Source: Aeromonas rivuli
GTDB lineage: Bacteria > Pseudomonadota > Gammaproteobacteria > Enterobacterales > Aeromonadaceae
Direction of reading: 5' to 3'
Assembly (NCBI RefSeq): GCF_000820045.1
Contig: NZ_CDBJ01000062.1
Coordinates: 56,761-120,760, forward strand
Length of the DNA: 64,000 nt
Shown here in pieces: positions 19,239 through 27,165 of the stretch. Every line of letters begins with the position of its first letter. The stretch's first letter is position 1. The notes under the pieces are model-generated. The model was not told the origin of the DNA. It saw only the letters and a program-made list of their open reading frames with translations, and did not search any database. The position numbers and the translations under genes were made by a program.

Positions 19239-19239
19239 T
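19138..19239 (-). CDS. Tandem small reading frame 1 between pspB and pspC (33 codons)
   Basis: This 33-codon frame begins MSLSILNDEP and ends AEVPGWRNKV, with the last 11 residues identical to the PspB C-terminus (DAEVPGWRNKV). Its ATG overlaps the pspB TGA by 4 bp, and its TGA overlaps the ATG of small frame 2 by 4 bp. GGAGG lies 8 bases upstream of the start, inside pspB. No known domain is present. Confidence 0.5.
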   Translation of the reverse strand: MSLSILNDEPRMGMFGVSVSRQDAEVPGWRNKV

Positions 19240-19472
19240 ACCTTGTTCCTCCAGCCAGGTACCTCGGCGTCCAGAATGGACTCGAGGGCCCCGACCCGCT
19301 CCTGCATCTTGTCGGCTTTTTGCAAGAGGCCCTGCAACTGATCCCGTTCGTTATCGGCCAGACCGACCCCGATCCGCCCCTTGGCCCTGTAGTGCAGCAC
19401 CAACCAGATGGGGGCGACCACCACCATGAAGACCATGATGGGTGCCACGAATATGCCAAGAATGTCTTCCAT
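19236..19472 (-). CDS. pspB: Phage shock protein B
   Basis: This 78-residue inner-membrane protein has one N-terminal TM helix (about 5-26, GIFVAPIMVFMVVVAPIWLVLHY) and a cytoplasmic leucine-zipper-like tail (LQGLLQKADKMQERVGALESIL). It works with PspC to relay membrane stress to PspA. Length matches E. coli PspB (74). It starts 3 bp after the pspA stop. Its stop TGA overlaps the start of a small reading frame instead of pspC, because 196 bp of tandem repeats separate it from pspC. Confidence 0.94.
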   Translation of the reverse strand: MEDILGIFVAPIMVFMVVVAPIWLVLHYRAKGRIGVGLADNERDQLQGLLQKADKMQERVGALESILDAEVPGWRNKV

Positions 19473-19475
19473 GCA

Positions 19476-20153
19476 TTACTCTCCCTGTTTGCCGTCGCTG
19501 GCCTGACCCATCTTCTGGCGCAGGGCATCCAGCTCGCGGCTGATCTGATCGTCGACTTCCAGCTCGGCAAACTGGCTCGCCAGGGTCTTGTCGGACTGCC
19601 CCAGATCGGCGCGGGCCTCCATCTCGTCAATACGGCGCTCCATGCGTTCAAACTTGTCGACCACCCCTTGGCTGCCGCCACGGGCGACCTGGCTCTGCAC
19701 ATTCAAGCGGCTGCTGGCCGCCTCGGTGCGGATGACCATGGCCTTCTGACGGGCGCGAGCATCTTCGAGCTTGGCTTCGAGCTGGCGGATCTCGTCACCC
19801 AGCTTGTCGATGCCTGCGTCCACGGCCTGGCGCTCACGCGCCAGGTTATCGCCAAGCTCAGCCTGCTTCTTCTTCTCGATGAGGGCGGCGCGCGCCAAAT
19901 CTTCACGCCCCTTGGAGAGGGCCAGCTCGGCCTTGCTCTGCCACTCGTCGACCCGCTCCTGATGGCGGGCGACCTGGCGACCAATCTCTTTCTGATCGGC
20001 CAGGAAGCGAGCCAGGTTGGAGCGCTCCTTGACCAACTCATCTTCCATCTCCTGAATGATCAGGCGCACCATTTTTTGCGGATCTTCCGCCTTGTCCAGC
20101 AGCGCCGTCAGGTTGGAGTTGATGATGTCGGCTAACCGGGAAAAAATGCTCAT
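19476..20153 (-). CDS. pspA: Phage shock protein A
   Basis: This 225-residue ESCRT-III/Vipp1-family protein is coiled-coil almost throughout. It binds and stabilises stressed inner membrane and, when free, inhibits PspF. ATG 20153 was chosen (MSIFSRLADIINSNLTALL, an amphipathic N-terminal helix) because AAGGAG lies just upstream. An in-frame upstream start lacks this. The gene is first behind a sigma-54 promoter at 20199-20213 and is followed by pspB after 3 bp. Confidence 0.96.
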   Translation of the reverse strand: MSIFSRLADIINSNLTALLDKAEDPQKMVRLIIQEMEDELVKERSNLARFLADQKEIGRQVARHQERVDEWQSKAELALSKGREDLARAALIEKKKQAELGDNLARERQAVDAGIDKLGDEIRQLEAKLEDARARQKAMVIRTEAASSRLNVQSQVARGGSQGVVDKFERMERRIDEMEARADLGQSDKTLASQFAELEVDDQISRELDALRQKMGQASDGKQGE

Positions 20154-20198
20154 GATGAGACTCCTTTGATTGCATGAGTGATTTACCATTCGAGTATT

Positions 20199-20213
20199 GC
20201 AACCACCATGCCA
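20199..20213 (-). promoter_or_regulatory. Sigma-54 promoter of the psp operon
   Basis: On the minus strand TGGCAT, five bases, then TTGC matches the -24/-12 consensus (TGGCAC N5 TTGC) with one mismatch. It lies about 46 bp before the pspA start and directly follows the expected pattern for a PspF-activated promoter. Confidence 0.85.
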
Positions 20214-20229
20214 AATATTTAAATATCGC

Positions 20230-20242
20230 TAACCCAATGATT
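20230..20242 (-). promoter_or_regulatory. Candidate IHF site upstream of the psp promoter
   Basis: On the minus strand AATCATTGGGTTA matches WATCAANNNNTTR at all but one informative position. It lies about 17 bp upstream of the -24 element in AT-rich DNA, where IHF bending assists PspF in E. coli. This is inferred from position and sequence only. Confidence 0.4.
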
Positions 20243-20299
20243 TATCTAGGAACACCATGCCACATGACTCGAATGAAGAATAGTGGGGTGATAAAAATA

Positions 20300-20334
20300 A
20301 CCAACTCTTGGTAATATTGACCAGCTTTTACCAA
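20300..20334. promoter_or_regulatory. Inverted repeats in front of pspF (candidate PspF upstream activating sites)
   Basis: ACCAA (20300-20304) and TTGGT (20308-20312) form a short palindrome. TTGGTAA (20308-20314) is also repeated inverted as TTACCAA (20328-20334). The cluster ends 14 bp before the pspF ATG and about 90-120 bp upstream of the psp -24/-12 element. That is where PspF sites that activate pspA and repress pspF would be expected. The assignment to PspF is an inference. Confidence 0.4.
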
Positions 20335-20348
20335 CCACAGGGAACATC

Positions 20349-21416
20349 ATGGCCACGGAAAGCCTGCTTGGCGTGTCGAACGCCTTCCTCGAGATAGTTG
20401 AACAGACCTCACGACTGGCGCCACTGCGCAAACCCGTGCTCATCATCGGCGAGCGGGGCACCGGCAAGGAGCTGATCGCCCATCGCCTACATTATCTCTC
20501 GCCGCGTTGGGATCAAAGCTTTGTCACCATCAACTGCGCCACCTTGAGTGAGAGCCTGCTGGAAACCGAGCTGTTTGGCCACGAGGCGGGATCCTTCACC
20601 GGCGCCGCCAAGCGCCATCAGGGCCGTTTCGAGCGCGCCGATGGGGGCACCCTCTTCCTCGACGAGCTGGCCACCACCAGCGCCCGGGTTCAGGAGAAGC
20701 TGCTGCGGGTCATCGAATACGGCGAGTTCGAACGGGTTGGCGGTGCCAAGGCGCTCTGCGTGGATGTGCGGCTGGTGTGCGCCACCAATGAAGACTTGCC
20801 TGCCCTGGCCGAACGTGGCGGCTTTCGCCATGACCTGCTCGACAGGCTGGCCTTCGATGTCATCACCCTGCCCCCCCTGCGTGAGCGGCGCGACGACATC
20901 CTGTTGCTGGCGGAGCATTTTGCCCACGGCATGACCCGAGAGCTGGGTTACGATCTGTTCGCCGGTTTCTCCCGGGAGGCGAAGGCGCTGTTGCACGACT
21001 ACGACTGGCCCGGTAATGTGCGCGAACTCAAGAACGTGATTGAACGCAGCATCTATCGTCAGGCCAATCCCAGGCTGGCCCTCGGCGAACTGGTGATAAA
21101 CCCCTTCGACTCTCCCTGGCGTCCCGGGGCGCGGCGCACCGCGTCCACCACCGGCATCGAGCCGGTCCGAGGATCCACGGGGCAAGAGGCGGATACAGCT
21201 GATACAAATGAGGCTTTTTCAATCTCTTTGCCGACCCTGCCTTGCGATCTGAAAACCCAGGTGGCGAGCGTCGAGATAGATTTACTCAAGCAAGCGATGC
21301 GACAATCCCAGTATAATCAGCGCAAAGCCGCCCAACTGCTGACCCTGAGTTACCACCAGTTTCGCGGGATGTTACGCAAATATCAGCTGCTGGACGGGGA
21401 CAATGACCCCGTCTGA
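20349..21416 (+). CDS. pspF: Psp operon activator PspF
   Basis: This 355-residue sigma-54 enhancer-binding protein lacks an N-terminal sensor domain. The AAA+ domain starts near residue 5, with Walker A GERGTGKE (about 34-41) and Walker B GGTLFLDELAT. The sigma-54 contact loop reads GSFTGA where the usual form is GAFTGA. A C-terminal Fis-type HTH covers about 325-350 (NQRKAAQLLTLSYHQFRGML). It lacks its own inhibitor domain, since PspA inhibits it in trans. It is divergent from pspA. Confidence 0.95.
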   Translation: MATESLLGVSNAFLEIVEQTSRLAPLRKPVLIIGERGTGKELIAHRLHYLSPRWDQSFVTINCATLSESLLETELFGHEAGSFTGAAKRHQGRFERADGGTLFLDELATTSARVQEKLLRVIEYGEFERVGGAKALCVDVRLVCATNEDLPALAERGGFRHDLLDRLAFDVITLPPLRERRDDILLLAEHFAHGMTRELGYDLFAGFSREAKALLHDYDWPGNVRELKNVIERSIYRQANPRLALGELVINPFDSPWRPGARRTASTTGIEPVRGSTGQEADTADTNEAFSISLPTLPCDLKTQVASVEIDLLKQAMRQSQYNQRKAAQLLTLSYHQFRGMLRKYQLLDGDNDPV

Positions 21417-21493
21417 AAGGTGGAGCGTCCTGTGACAGGTCGCCACCGTGGGGGCCATCGGCTTCGCCAACTTGCTAACGACATGGTTTCATA

Positions 21494-23095
21494 ATGAGAA
21501 TGCTCACACCACTGCTGCTCGCCAGTCTCGTACTGCTTGGCGGCTGTCAGAAACAGACGGAAGCCTCCACAACGGGGCTCATCTACTGCAGCGAAGGGGC
21601 GCCCCAGACCTTCAATCCCCAGTTGGCCAATTCGGGGGCAACCCTGGATGCCAGCGCCCGCCCCCTCTACGATCGCCTGCTGGAATCGGATCCCTATACC
21701 CTGGCGCTGCACGGCAGTCTGGCCCGCGACTGGCAGGTGAGCGAGGATGGGCTCATCTACACCCTGAACCTGCGTCAGGATGTGTTGTTCCATCACACCG
21801 CCTGGTTCTCCCCCAGTCGCCCCCTCAACGCCGACGATGTGCTGTTCACCTGGCAGCGGCTGCTCGACAGCGCGAACCCCTATCACCATGTTTCTGGCGG
21901 CCACTACCCCTATTTCACCAGCCTGGGGCTGGATAATCTGCTGCACAGTGTGCGCAAGACGGGCCCCTATCAGGTGGTATTCGAGCTCAATCGCCCCGAT
22001 GCCTCCTTCCTCGCCACCCTGGCGAGTGACTATGCGGTGGTGCTCTCCGCCGAGTATGGCCAGGCCATGCTGGCCGCCGGTACCCCCGCCCTGCTCGACA
22101 GCCACCCCATAGGGACTGGCCCTTTTCGCTTCAAGGAGTATCGCCACAACGAGTTCATCCGCTTCGAGCGCCATCCCGGTTACTGGCGCGGCCCGGCCCC
22201 CCTCGAACAGCTGGTCTATGACATCACCCCCAAATCCTCCAAGCGGCTCGCCAAGCTGCTCACCGGTGAATGTGACGTGATGAGCTACCCCTCCGCCAGT
22301 CAGCTGTCGGTGATCCAGCAGCATGATGATCTCACCCTGGCGGTGCAGCCCGGCATGAACGTGGCCTTCCTCGCCCTCAATACCCGCAAGGCGCCCTTCA
22401 ACAAGGTGCAGGTACGCCAGGCCATCGCCAGTGCCATCAATGTGCCCAATCTGTTGCAAGCGGTCTATTTCGGGACTGGCCAGAGTGCCAACAGCCTGCT
22501 GCCGCCGCGCTCCTGGGGTTATGATCCCAGCTCGCCGAGTCGCAAGCAGGATCTCGACCGGGCGCGGGCGCAGCTCAAGGAGGCGGGACTGCCCCAGGGC
22601 TTCGAGATGCAGGTGCTGGTGCCGCCGGGTTCGCACCCCTACAACCCGGACGCCTTGAAGACGGCTCAGCTCATCCGCAACGATCTCGCCGAGGTGGGCA
22701 TACGGCTGCGCATCGTGCAACAGGAGGCTCCCGTCATAGAGCAGCGTCTGAGCAAGGGGAATTACGACAGCCTGTTATCGGGCTGGATGGCCGACAACGC
22801 CGATCCGGACAACTTCTTCCGCCAGCTGCTGAGCTGCAACGCCGTAGCCCAGGGCAACAACGACAGCCGCTGGTGCAACCCGGCCTTCGATCAGTTGCTC
22901 GACGATGCGGTGGGCAGCGGCAAGCTCTCGTTCCGGCTGCGCAACTACTATTATGCCCAGCGCATGCTCAACGAGCAGCTGCCCCTGATCCCCCTGGCGC
23001 ATGCCCTGCGTATCCAGGCCAGTCGCAAGGACGTGCTGGGGTTGGAGTTGATGCCCTTCGGTGGCACCTCCTTCAATCAGGTCCACCGCAAATGA
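21494..23095 (+). CDS. sapA: Peptide ABC transporter substrate-binding lipoprotein SapA
   Basis: This 533-residue SBP family 5 (DppA/OppA-like) protein has a lipoprotein signal (LVLLGGC, mature Cys about 18). In related bacteria SapA binds antimicrobial peptides or other peptide and heme ligands for the Sap importer. Family features are seen in RPLYDRLLE, the SPSRPLNADDVLFTWQRL stretch and IGTGPFRF. Its TGA overlaps an ATG (ATGA) that opens a 40-codon frame reaching to sapB. It follows pspF on the same strand with a 77-bp gap and probably has its own promoter. Confidence 0.92.
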   Translation: MRMLTPLLLASLVLLGGCQKQTEASTTGLIYCSEGAPQTFNPQLANSGATLDASARPLYDRLLESDPYTLALHGSLARDWQVSEDGLIYTLNLRQDVLFHHTAWFSPSRPLNADDVLFTWQRLLDSANPYHHVSGGHYPYFTSLGLDNLLHSVRKTGPYQVVFELNRPDASFLATLASDYAVVLSAEYGQAMLAAGTPALLDSHPIGTGPFRFKEYRHNEFIRFERHPGYWRGPAPLEQLVYDITPKSSKRLAKLLTGECDVMSYPSASQLSVIQQHDDLTLAVQPGMNVAFLALNTRKAPFNKVQVRQAIASAINVPNLLQAVYFGTGQSANSLLPPRSWGYDPSSPSRKQDLDRARAQLKEAGLPQGFEMQVLVPPGSHPYNPDALKTAQLIRNDLAEVGIRLRIVQQEAPVIEQRLSKGNYDSLLSGWMADNADPDNFFRQLLSCNAVAQGNNDSRWCNPAFDQLLDDAVGSGKLSFRLRNYYYAQRMLNEQLPLIPLAHALRIQASRKDVLGLELMPFGGTSFNQVHRK

Positions 23096-23214
23096 GCATG
23101 CCAATCCGGACATCATCCCTGCCATCGCTAGCCTCCGACCAGCCTGCTGACAGCGCTGGCCTGCTCATTCGTCCCCAGGGGGACGCCCTCTTCATCCCGT
23201 CGCAGAGGCACTAG
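23092..23214 (+). CDS. Possible 40-codon small reading frame bridging sapA and sapB
   Basis: The ATG overlaps the sapA stop by 4 bp, and the frame stays open for 40 codons to a TAG one base before the sapB ATG. The peptide begins MSMPIRTSSLPSL and ends FIPSQRH, with no signal, membrane segment or known domain. There is no strong ribosome site of its own beyond what sapA's end offers. It is either a translational-coupling relay or a chance open frame in GC-rich spacer. It matters because the other sap gaps show the same design. Confidence 0.3.
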   Translation: MSMPIRTSSLPSLASDQPADSAGLLIRPQGDALFIPSQRH

Positions 23215-23215
23215 C

Positions 23216-24175
23216 ATGCTGTTTTACATATTGCGTCGTATCAATCTGCTGCTCATCACCCTGCTGGCATTGACGGTGGTCGCGTATCTGCTCGATTACC
23301 GTCTGCTCGGCCAGCAACCGAGCTTCTGGAGCGGCTACCCCGATTTCCTGCGCCATATCTTCGAGGGAGACCTGGGGGTCTCCAGCGTCTCGGGGCGCCC
23401 CGTGCTCGATGAGATCCGCCACTACTTCCCGGCCACCTTGAGCCTGTGCGTCGCCGCCTTTGCCATCTCCTTGTGTATCGGCATTCCGCTGGGCACCCTG
23501 GCGGCCCTCTATCAGGGCCGTGGCCTGGATATGGGCATCATGACCGCCGGCCTCATCGGCTACGCGGTGCCCGTGTTCTGGCTGGCGCTGCTGGTGGTGA
23601 TGTTCTTCTCCCTGGATCTCGGCTGGCTGCCCGCCTCCGGCCAGCTCAGTCTGCTCTATGACGTGCCATCGATCACCGGGGTCGCCCTGGTCGATGTGCT
23701 GCTGAGCGAGGAGCCCTGGCGTGATGCCGCGCTGCACGATGCCCTGCGCCACATGATACTGCCCTCTCTGGTCCTGGCCGTGGTGCCCACCACAGAGGTG
23801 ATCCGCCATGTGCGCAGTTCCCTCATCGACGTGATGAAGCAGAACTACATCAAGGCTGCCGCCAGTCGCGGCCTCTCCCGCCGCCAGATTGTCTGGCGCC
23901 ATGGCCTGAAGAATGCCCTGCCCCCGGTGCTGCCCCTGCTCGGCCTGCAGCTCGGCAGTGTACTCACCTCCGCCATGATCACCGAAGTGGTGTTCGAGTG
24001 GCATGGCATAGGACGCTGGCTCATCAACAGCATCGCCCTGCAGGACTATGCCGCCATCCGTGGCGCCACCCTGGTGGTCGCCGGTTTCGTCATCTTCATC
24101 AGTGTCAGTACCGACCTGCTGACCACGCTCATCTATCCGGCGCGGCGCAAGGAGTTGTATGCAAGACAAGGATAA
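23216..24175 (+). CDS. sapB: Peptide ABC transporter permease SapB
   Basis: This 319-residue inner-membrane permease of the DppB/OppB class has about six TM helices. The N-terminal MLFYILRRINLLLI segment is typical of the family, and the EAA loop AAASRGLSRRQIVWRHGLKN (about 217-236) docks to the ATPases. The ATG follows AGAGG. Its 3' end overlaps the sapC start by 17 bp, which implies coupled translation and 1:1 assembly with SapC. Confidence 0.94.
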   Translation: MLFYILRRINLLLITLLALTVVAYLLDYRLLGQQPSFWSGYPDFLRHIFEGDLGVSSVSGRPVLDEIRHYFPATLSLCVAAFAISLCIGIPLGTLAALYQGRGLDMGIMTAGLIGYAVPVFWLALLVVMFFSLDLGWLPASGQLSLLYDVPSITGVALVDVLLSEEPWRDAALHDALRHMILPSLVLAVVPTTEVIRHVRSSLIDVMKQNYIKAAASRGLSRRQIVWRHGLKNALPPVLPLLGLQLGSVLTSAMITEVVFEWHGIGRWLINSIALQDYAAIRGATLVVAGFVIFISVSTDLLTTLIYPARRKELYARQG

Positions 24176-25052
24176 TCTCTACCCCGAGCTGCGGATCCTC
24201 TCCCCCCTGGAGCAGACCTGGGCGGCCTATCGGCGTAATCCACTGGCCATGGCCGGGCTCTGGTGCTTTGTTGCCCTGCTGCTGCTGACCCTAGTTGGCC
24301 CGTTGCTGGTCCCTTATGGCATAGATGAGCAGCACAGCGAGCATCTGCTGCTGGCTCCCTCCTGGGCCAACAGCGGCAATATCGACTACTTCCTCGGCAC
24401 CGATGATCTGGGCCGCGACATGCTGTCGCGACTGGTGGTCGGCGCCCGGCTCACCTTCGGCTATGCCCTGGGGGTGGTGGCGATCGCCATGGTGATCGGC
24501 ACCCTGATCGGCATGCTGGCCGGCATGAGCCGAGGGCTGAAATCGAGCGTACTGCACCATCTGCTCGATACCCTGCTCTCCATTCCGTCCTTGTTGATGG
24601 TTATCATCATGGTCGCCATCCTGGGCCCCGGTCTTGGCAATACCCTGATCGCCATCACCCTCGCGCTGATCCCGCCCTTCATCCGCGCCACCTATAACGC
24701 CGTCCATACCGAGATGCAGAAGGAGTACATCATCGCCAGCCGCCTCGACGGTTCGCCCCCCTGGCGCATCATGCGGCTGGCCGTGCTGCCCAACATCGTC
24801 GAGACCCTGGTGGCCCAGACCACCCGCACCCTGTCGGCTGCCATACTGGATATATCGGCGGTGGGCTTCCTCGGCCTCGGTGCCCAGTCTCCCCAACCTG
24901 AGTGGGGAACCATGCTGGCCGACTCGAGCGACCTCATCTATCTGGCGCCCTGGACAGTCACTCTGCCAGGGATGGCCATCCTGTTTAGCGTGCTGGTCAC
25001 CAACCTGGTCGGTGAAGGAATAAGAGAAGCACTCAAAGAGGGAAATGACTGA
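24159..25052 (+). CDS. sapC: Peptide ABC transporter permease SapC
   Basis: This 297-residue permease of the DppC/OppC class has an N-terminal cytoplasmic segment followed by TM1 (LAMAGLWCFVALLLLTLVGPLLVPYG region). The core then has GTDDLGRDMLSRLVVGAR and an EAA-type loop (EYIIASRLDGSPPWRIM). It overlaps sapB by 17 bp. The stop TGA overlaps an ATG (TGATG) that opens a 21-codon frame ending exactly at the sapD start. Confidence 0.94.
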   Translation: MQDKDNLYPELRILSPLEQTWAAYRRNPLAMAGLWCFVALLLLTLVGPLLVPYGIDEQHSEHLLLAPSWANSGNIDYFLGTDDLGRDMLSRLVVGARLTFGYALGVVAIAMVIGTLIGMLAGMSRGLKSSVLHHLLDTLLSIPSLLMVIIMVAILGPGLGNTLIAITLALIPPFIRATYNAVHTEMQKEYIIASRLDGSPPWRIMRLAVLPNIVETLVAQTTRTLSAAILDISAVGFLGLGAQSPQPEWGTMLADSSDLIYLAPWTVTLPGMAILFSVLVTNLVGEGIREALKEGND

Positions 25053-25117
25053 TGCGGGTGAACCATGATATTCGCAGCCCGGGCATCTCCACCCCTCTCA
25101 CAGGAAGGATCGCCTGA
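25052..25117 (+). CDS. Possible 21-codon small reading frame bridging sapC and sapD
   Basis: The ATG shares one base with the sapC TGA (TGATG). The frame ends in a TGA that shares one base with the sapD ATG (TGATG). The peptide starts [11 protein letters not shown] and has no recognisable features. An AGGAAGG site near its end serves sapD. It is too short for confidence as a gene, but the precise head and tail overlaps are notable. Confidence 0.3.
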   Translation: MRVNHDIRSPGISTPLTGRIA

Positions 25118-26115
25118 TGCCGCTGCTTGATATACGCAACCTCACCATCGAAATCGACACGCCCCAGGGCAAGGTCAAGGCCGTCGACAAGGTGAGCCTG
25201 ACCCTGAGCGAGGGCGAGATCCGCGGTCTGGTGGGGGAATCCGGCTCGGGCAAGAGTCTGGTGGCCAAGGTGATTGTCGGTATCCAGAAGGATAACTGGA
25301 CGGTGCGGGCCGATCGGATGCGCTTCAATGACATGGACTTGCTCACCATGGAGCCCAGGGAGCGACGCCGCATCATGGGTCGCGAGATAGCCATGATCTT
25401 CCAGGATCCCACCAGCTGCCTGGATCCCTCGGAGGTGATAGGCACCCAGTTGGAGGCAGCCATCCCCACCACCGCCTTCAAGGGCAAGCTCTGGCAGAGT
25501 TTCCAATGGCGCAAGAAGCAGGCCATCGCCCTGCTGCACAGAGTCGGCGTGAAAGATCACCGCAAGGTGATGCGGGCCTATCCCCATGAGCTGTCGGACG
25601 GCATGTGTCAGAAGGTGATGATCGCCATGGCCATTGCCAACCAGCCGCGATTGCTGGTGGCGGACGAGCCCACCAGCGCCATGGAGTCCACCACGCAATC
25701 CCAGATATTGCGTCTGCTCGACAAGATGAACAAGCTGGGCAACACCACCATCCTCATCATCAGCAACGACATCGCCGCCATCGCCAACCTGACCGACAAC
25801 ATCAATGTCATGTACTGCGGCCAGATGGTGGAAGTGGGCACGCGGGAGCAGATCCTGGGATCGCCCCATCACCCCTATACCCATGCCCTGCTCCAGTCGA
25901 TCCCGGATTTTGACAAGCTGGTGCGTCACAAGTCCAGACTCGAGACCCTGCCCGGGGTGATCCCCCCCCTGCAGCACTTGCCGATCGGCTGTCGACTCGG
26001 GCCCCGTTGCCCCCACGCCCAGAAGCTCTGCGTGCAGACCCCCTTGATGAGCAAGATCAAGGGCCACCAGTTCAGCTGTCACTTCCCCCTGAACATGGAG
26101 GAGCCCAAGAAATGA
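25117..26115 (+). CDS. sapD: Peptide ABC transporter ATPase SapD
   Basis: This 332-residue ATPase has Walker A GESGSGKS (40-47), Q-loop MIFQDP, signature LSDGM (159-163) and Walker [13 protein letters not shown] with the catalytic Glu184. The switch His of the H-loop is replaced by Asn217 (IISNDIA), where E. coli SapD has SHD. The C-terminal oligopeptide-ABC extension carries the Cys-rich [15 protein letters not shown] element typical of DppD/OppD-like ATPases. In enteric bacteria SapD also supports Trk potassium uptake. The start follows AGGAAGG. Confidence 0.93.
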   Translation: MPLLDIRNLTIEIDTPQGKVKAVDKVSLTLSEGEIRGLVGESGSGKSLVAKVIVGIQKDNWTVRADRMRFNDMDLLTMEPRERRRIMGREIAMIFQDPTSCLDPSEVIGTQLEAAIPTTAFKGKLWQSFQWRKKQAIALLHRVGVKDHRKVMRAYPHELSDGMCQKVMIAMAIANQPRLLVADEPTSAMESTTQSQILRLLDKMNKLGNTTILIISNDIAAIANLTDNINVMYCGQMVEVGTREQILGSPHHPYTHALLQSIPDFDKLVRHKSRLETLPGVIPPLQHLPIGCRLGPRCPHAQKLCVQTPLMSKIKGHQFSCHFPLNMEEPKK

Positions 26116-26219
26116 TGGCCAGCCTCCCGTTGCGTACCGCAATGCCTGAGCGCATTCACCCCAGGGCGCGAGTTGATCTTCCCGCCGTTACGCTGATCCC
26201 GGAGTCATACCTGTGTTGA
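26112..26219 (+). CDS. Possible 35-codon small reading frame bridging sapD and sapF
   Basis: ATG overlaps the sapD stop (ATGATG), and the frame of 35 codons ends in TGA at 26217-26219, 7 bp inside sapF. The peptide starts [15 protein letters not shown] and ends IPESYLC. No domain, signal or membrane segment is visible. Since sapF starts at a weak GTG (or TTG) codon, ribosomes terminating here could re-initiate at sapF. Coding function is not shown. Confidence 0.3.
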   Translation: MMASLPLRTAMPERIHPRARVDLPAVTLIPESYLC

Positions 26220-27013
26220 ACGAACCCACGTTTCCCCCCTCCCTGCTCCAGGTCAGGTCGCTCAGCAAGACCTATCAGAACCGTACCGGCCTGTTTCGAT
26301 CCCGCGCCGTACAGGCCGTCAAGCCGCTCTCCTTCGATCTCGAGGTGGGCCAGACCCTGGCGATTGTTGGCGAGGCGGGTTCCGGCAAGAGCACCCTCGC
26401 GCGGATCCTGGCGGGCATGATTGAACCGTCCAGCGGCGAGATCCACATCGAGGGGCAGTTGATGCGCCATGGGGATTATCAGGCCCGCTGCAAGCTGCTG
26501 CGAATGATCTTCCAGGACCCCAACTCCTCCCTCAATCGCAAGATCCGGGTGGGCCAGATCCTGGAGACGCCACTGCGCCTCAATACCGAGCTGAGTGAAG
26601 AGGAGCGGGAGGAGAAGGTGATGCAGACTCTGCGCATGGTGGGCATGCTCGCGGATCACGCCTTCTTCTACCCCCAGATGCTGTCGGCGGGCCAGCAACA
26701 GCGGGTTGCCCTGGCCCGGGCACTGATCCTCAATCCCAAGATAGTGGTCGCCGACGAGGCCCTGTCGACCCTGGATATCTCGGTACGCTCCCAGATCATC
26801 AACCTGCTGCTGGAGATGCAGGAGACCATGGGGCTCAGCTACGTGCTGGTGGCCAACGATCTGGGGGTGGTGAGCCACATCAGCGACGAGGTACTGGTGA
26901 TGCATGATGGCCAGGTGGTCGAGCGTGGCAAGACCCTCAAGGTCTTTGCCGATCCCCAGCATGGGGTGACCAAGAAACTTATCCAGAACTACAACAACGA
27001 ATATCGCCGCTAA
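26213..27013 (+). CDS. sapF: Peptide ABC transporter ATPase SapF
   Basis: This 266-residue ATPase is the partner of SapD. The start appears to be GTG 26213 (or TTG 26216), giving [20 protein letters not shown], which aligns with E. coli SapF. Walker A is GEAGSGKST (53-61), the signature is LSAGQQQR (157-164), and Walker B is IVVADEALSTLD. The H-loop His is Asn215 (VANDLGVV), whereas the E. coli protein has a His in this segment. The last gene of sapABCDF, it is followed by a terminator region shared with convergent miaE. Confidence 0.93.
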   Translation: MLNEPTFPPSLLQVRSLSKTYQNRTGLFRSRAVQAVKPLSFDLEVGQTLAIVGEAGSGKSTLARILAGMIEPSSGEIHIEGQLMRHGDYQARCKLLRMIFQDPNSSLNRKIRVGQILETPLRLNTELSEEEREEKVMQTLRMVGMLADHAFFYPQMLSAGQQQRVALARALILNPKIVVADEALSTLDISVRSQIINLLLEMQETMGLSYVLVANDLGVVSHISDEVLVMHDGQVVERGKTLKVFADPQHGVTKKLIQNYNNEYRR

Positions 27014-27076
27014 GCTTGCCGCCGCCCGTCTCGGCTGGCGGCATAGCCGCTCTTCCCTCCCCCTTGTTTTCCCCAT

Positions 27077-27101
27077 AAAAAAACCCGGCACTGTGGCCGG
27101 G
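27077..27101 (-). terminator. miaE terminator
   Basis: On the minus strand CCCGGC, a 6-nt loop and GCCGGG (27084-27101) are followed by TTTTTTT (27077-27083). It sits between convergent sapF and miaE. Confidence 0.85.
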
Positions 27102-27165
27102 AATTGCGCTCAAACATGACACTTGCGTCGCTTGTGTTCAGGAACCCTTGCAAGGATAGGTGCCC

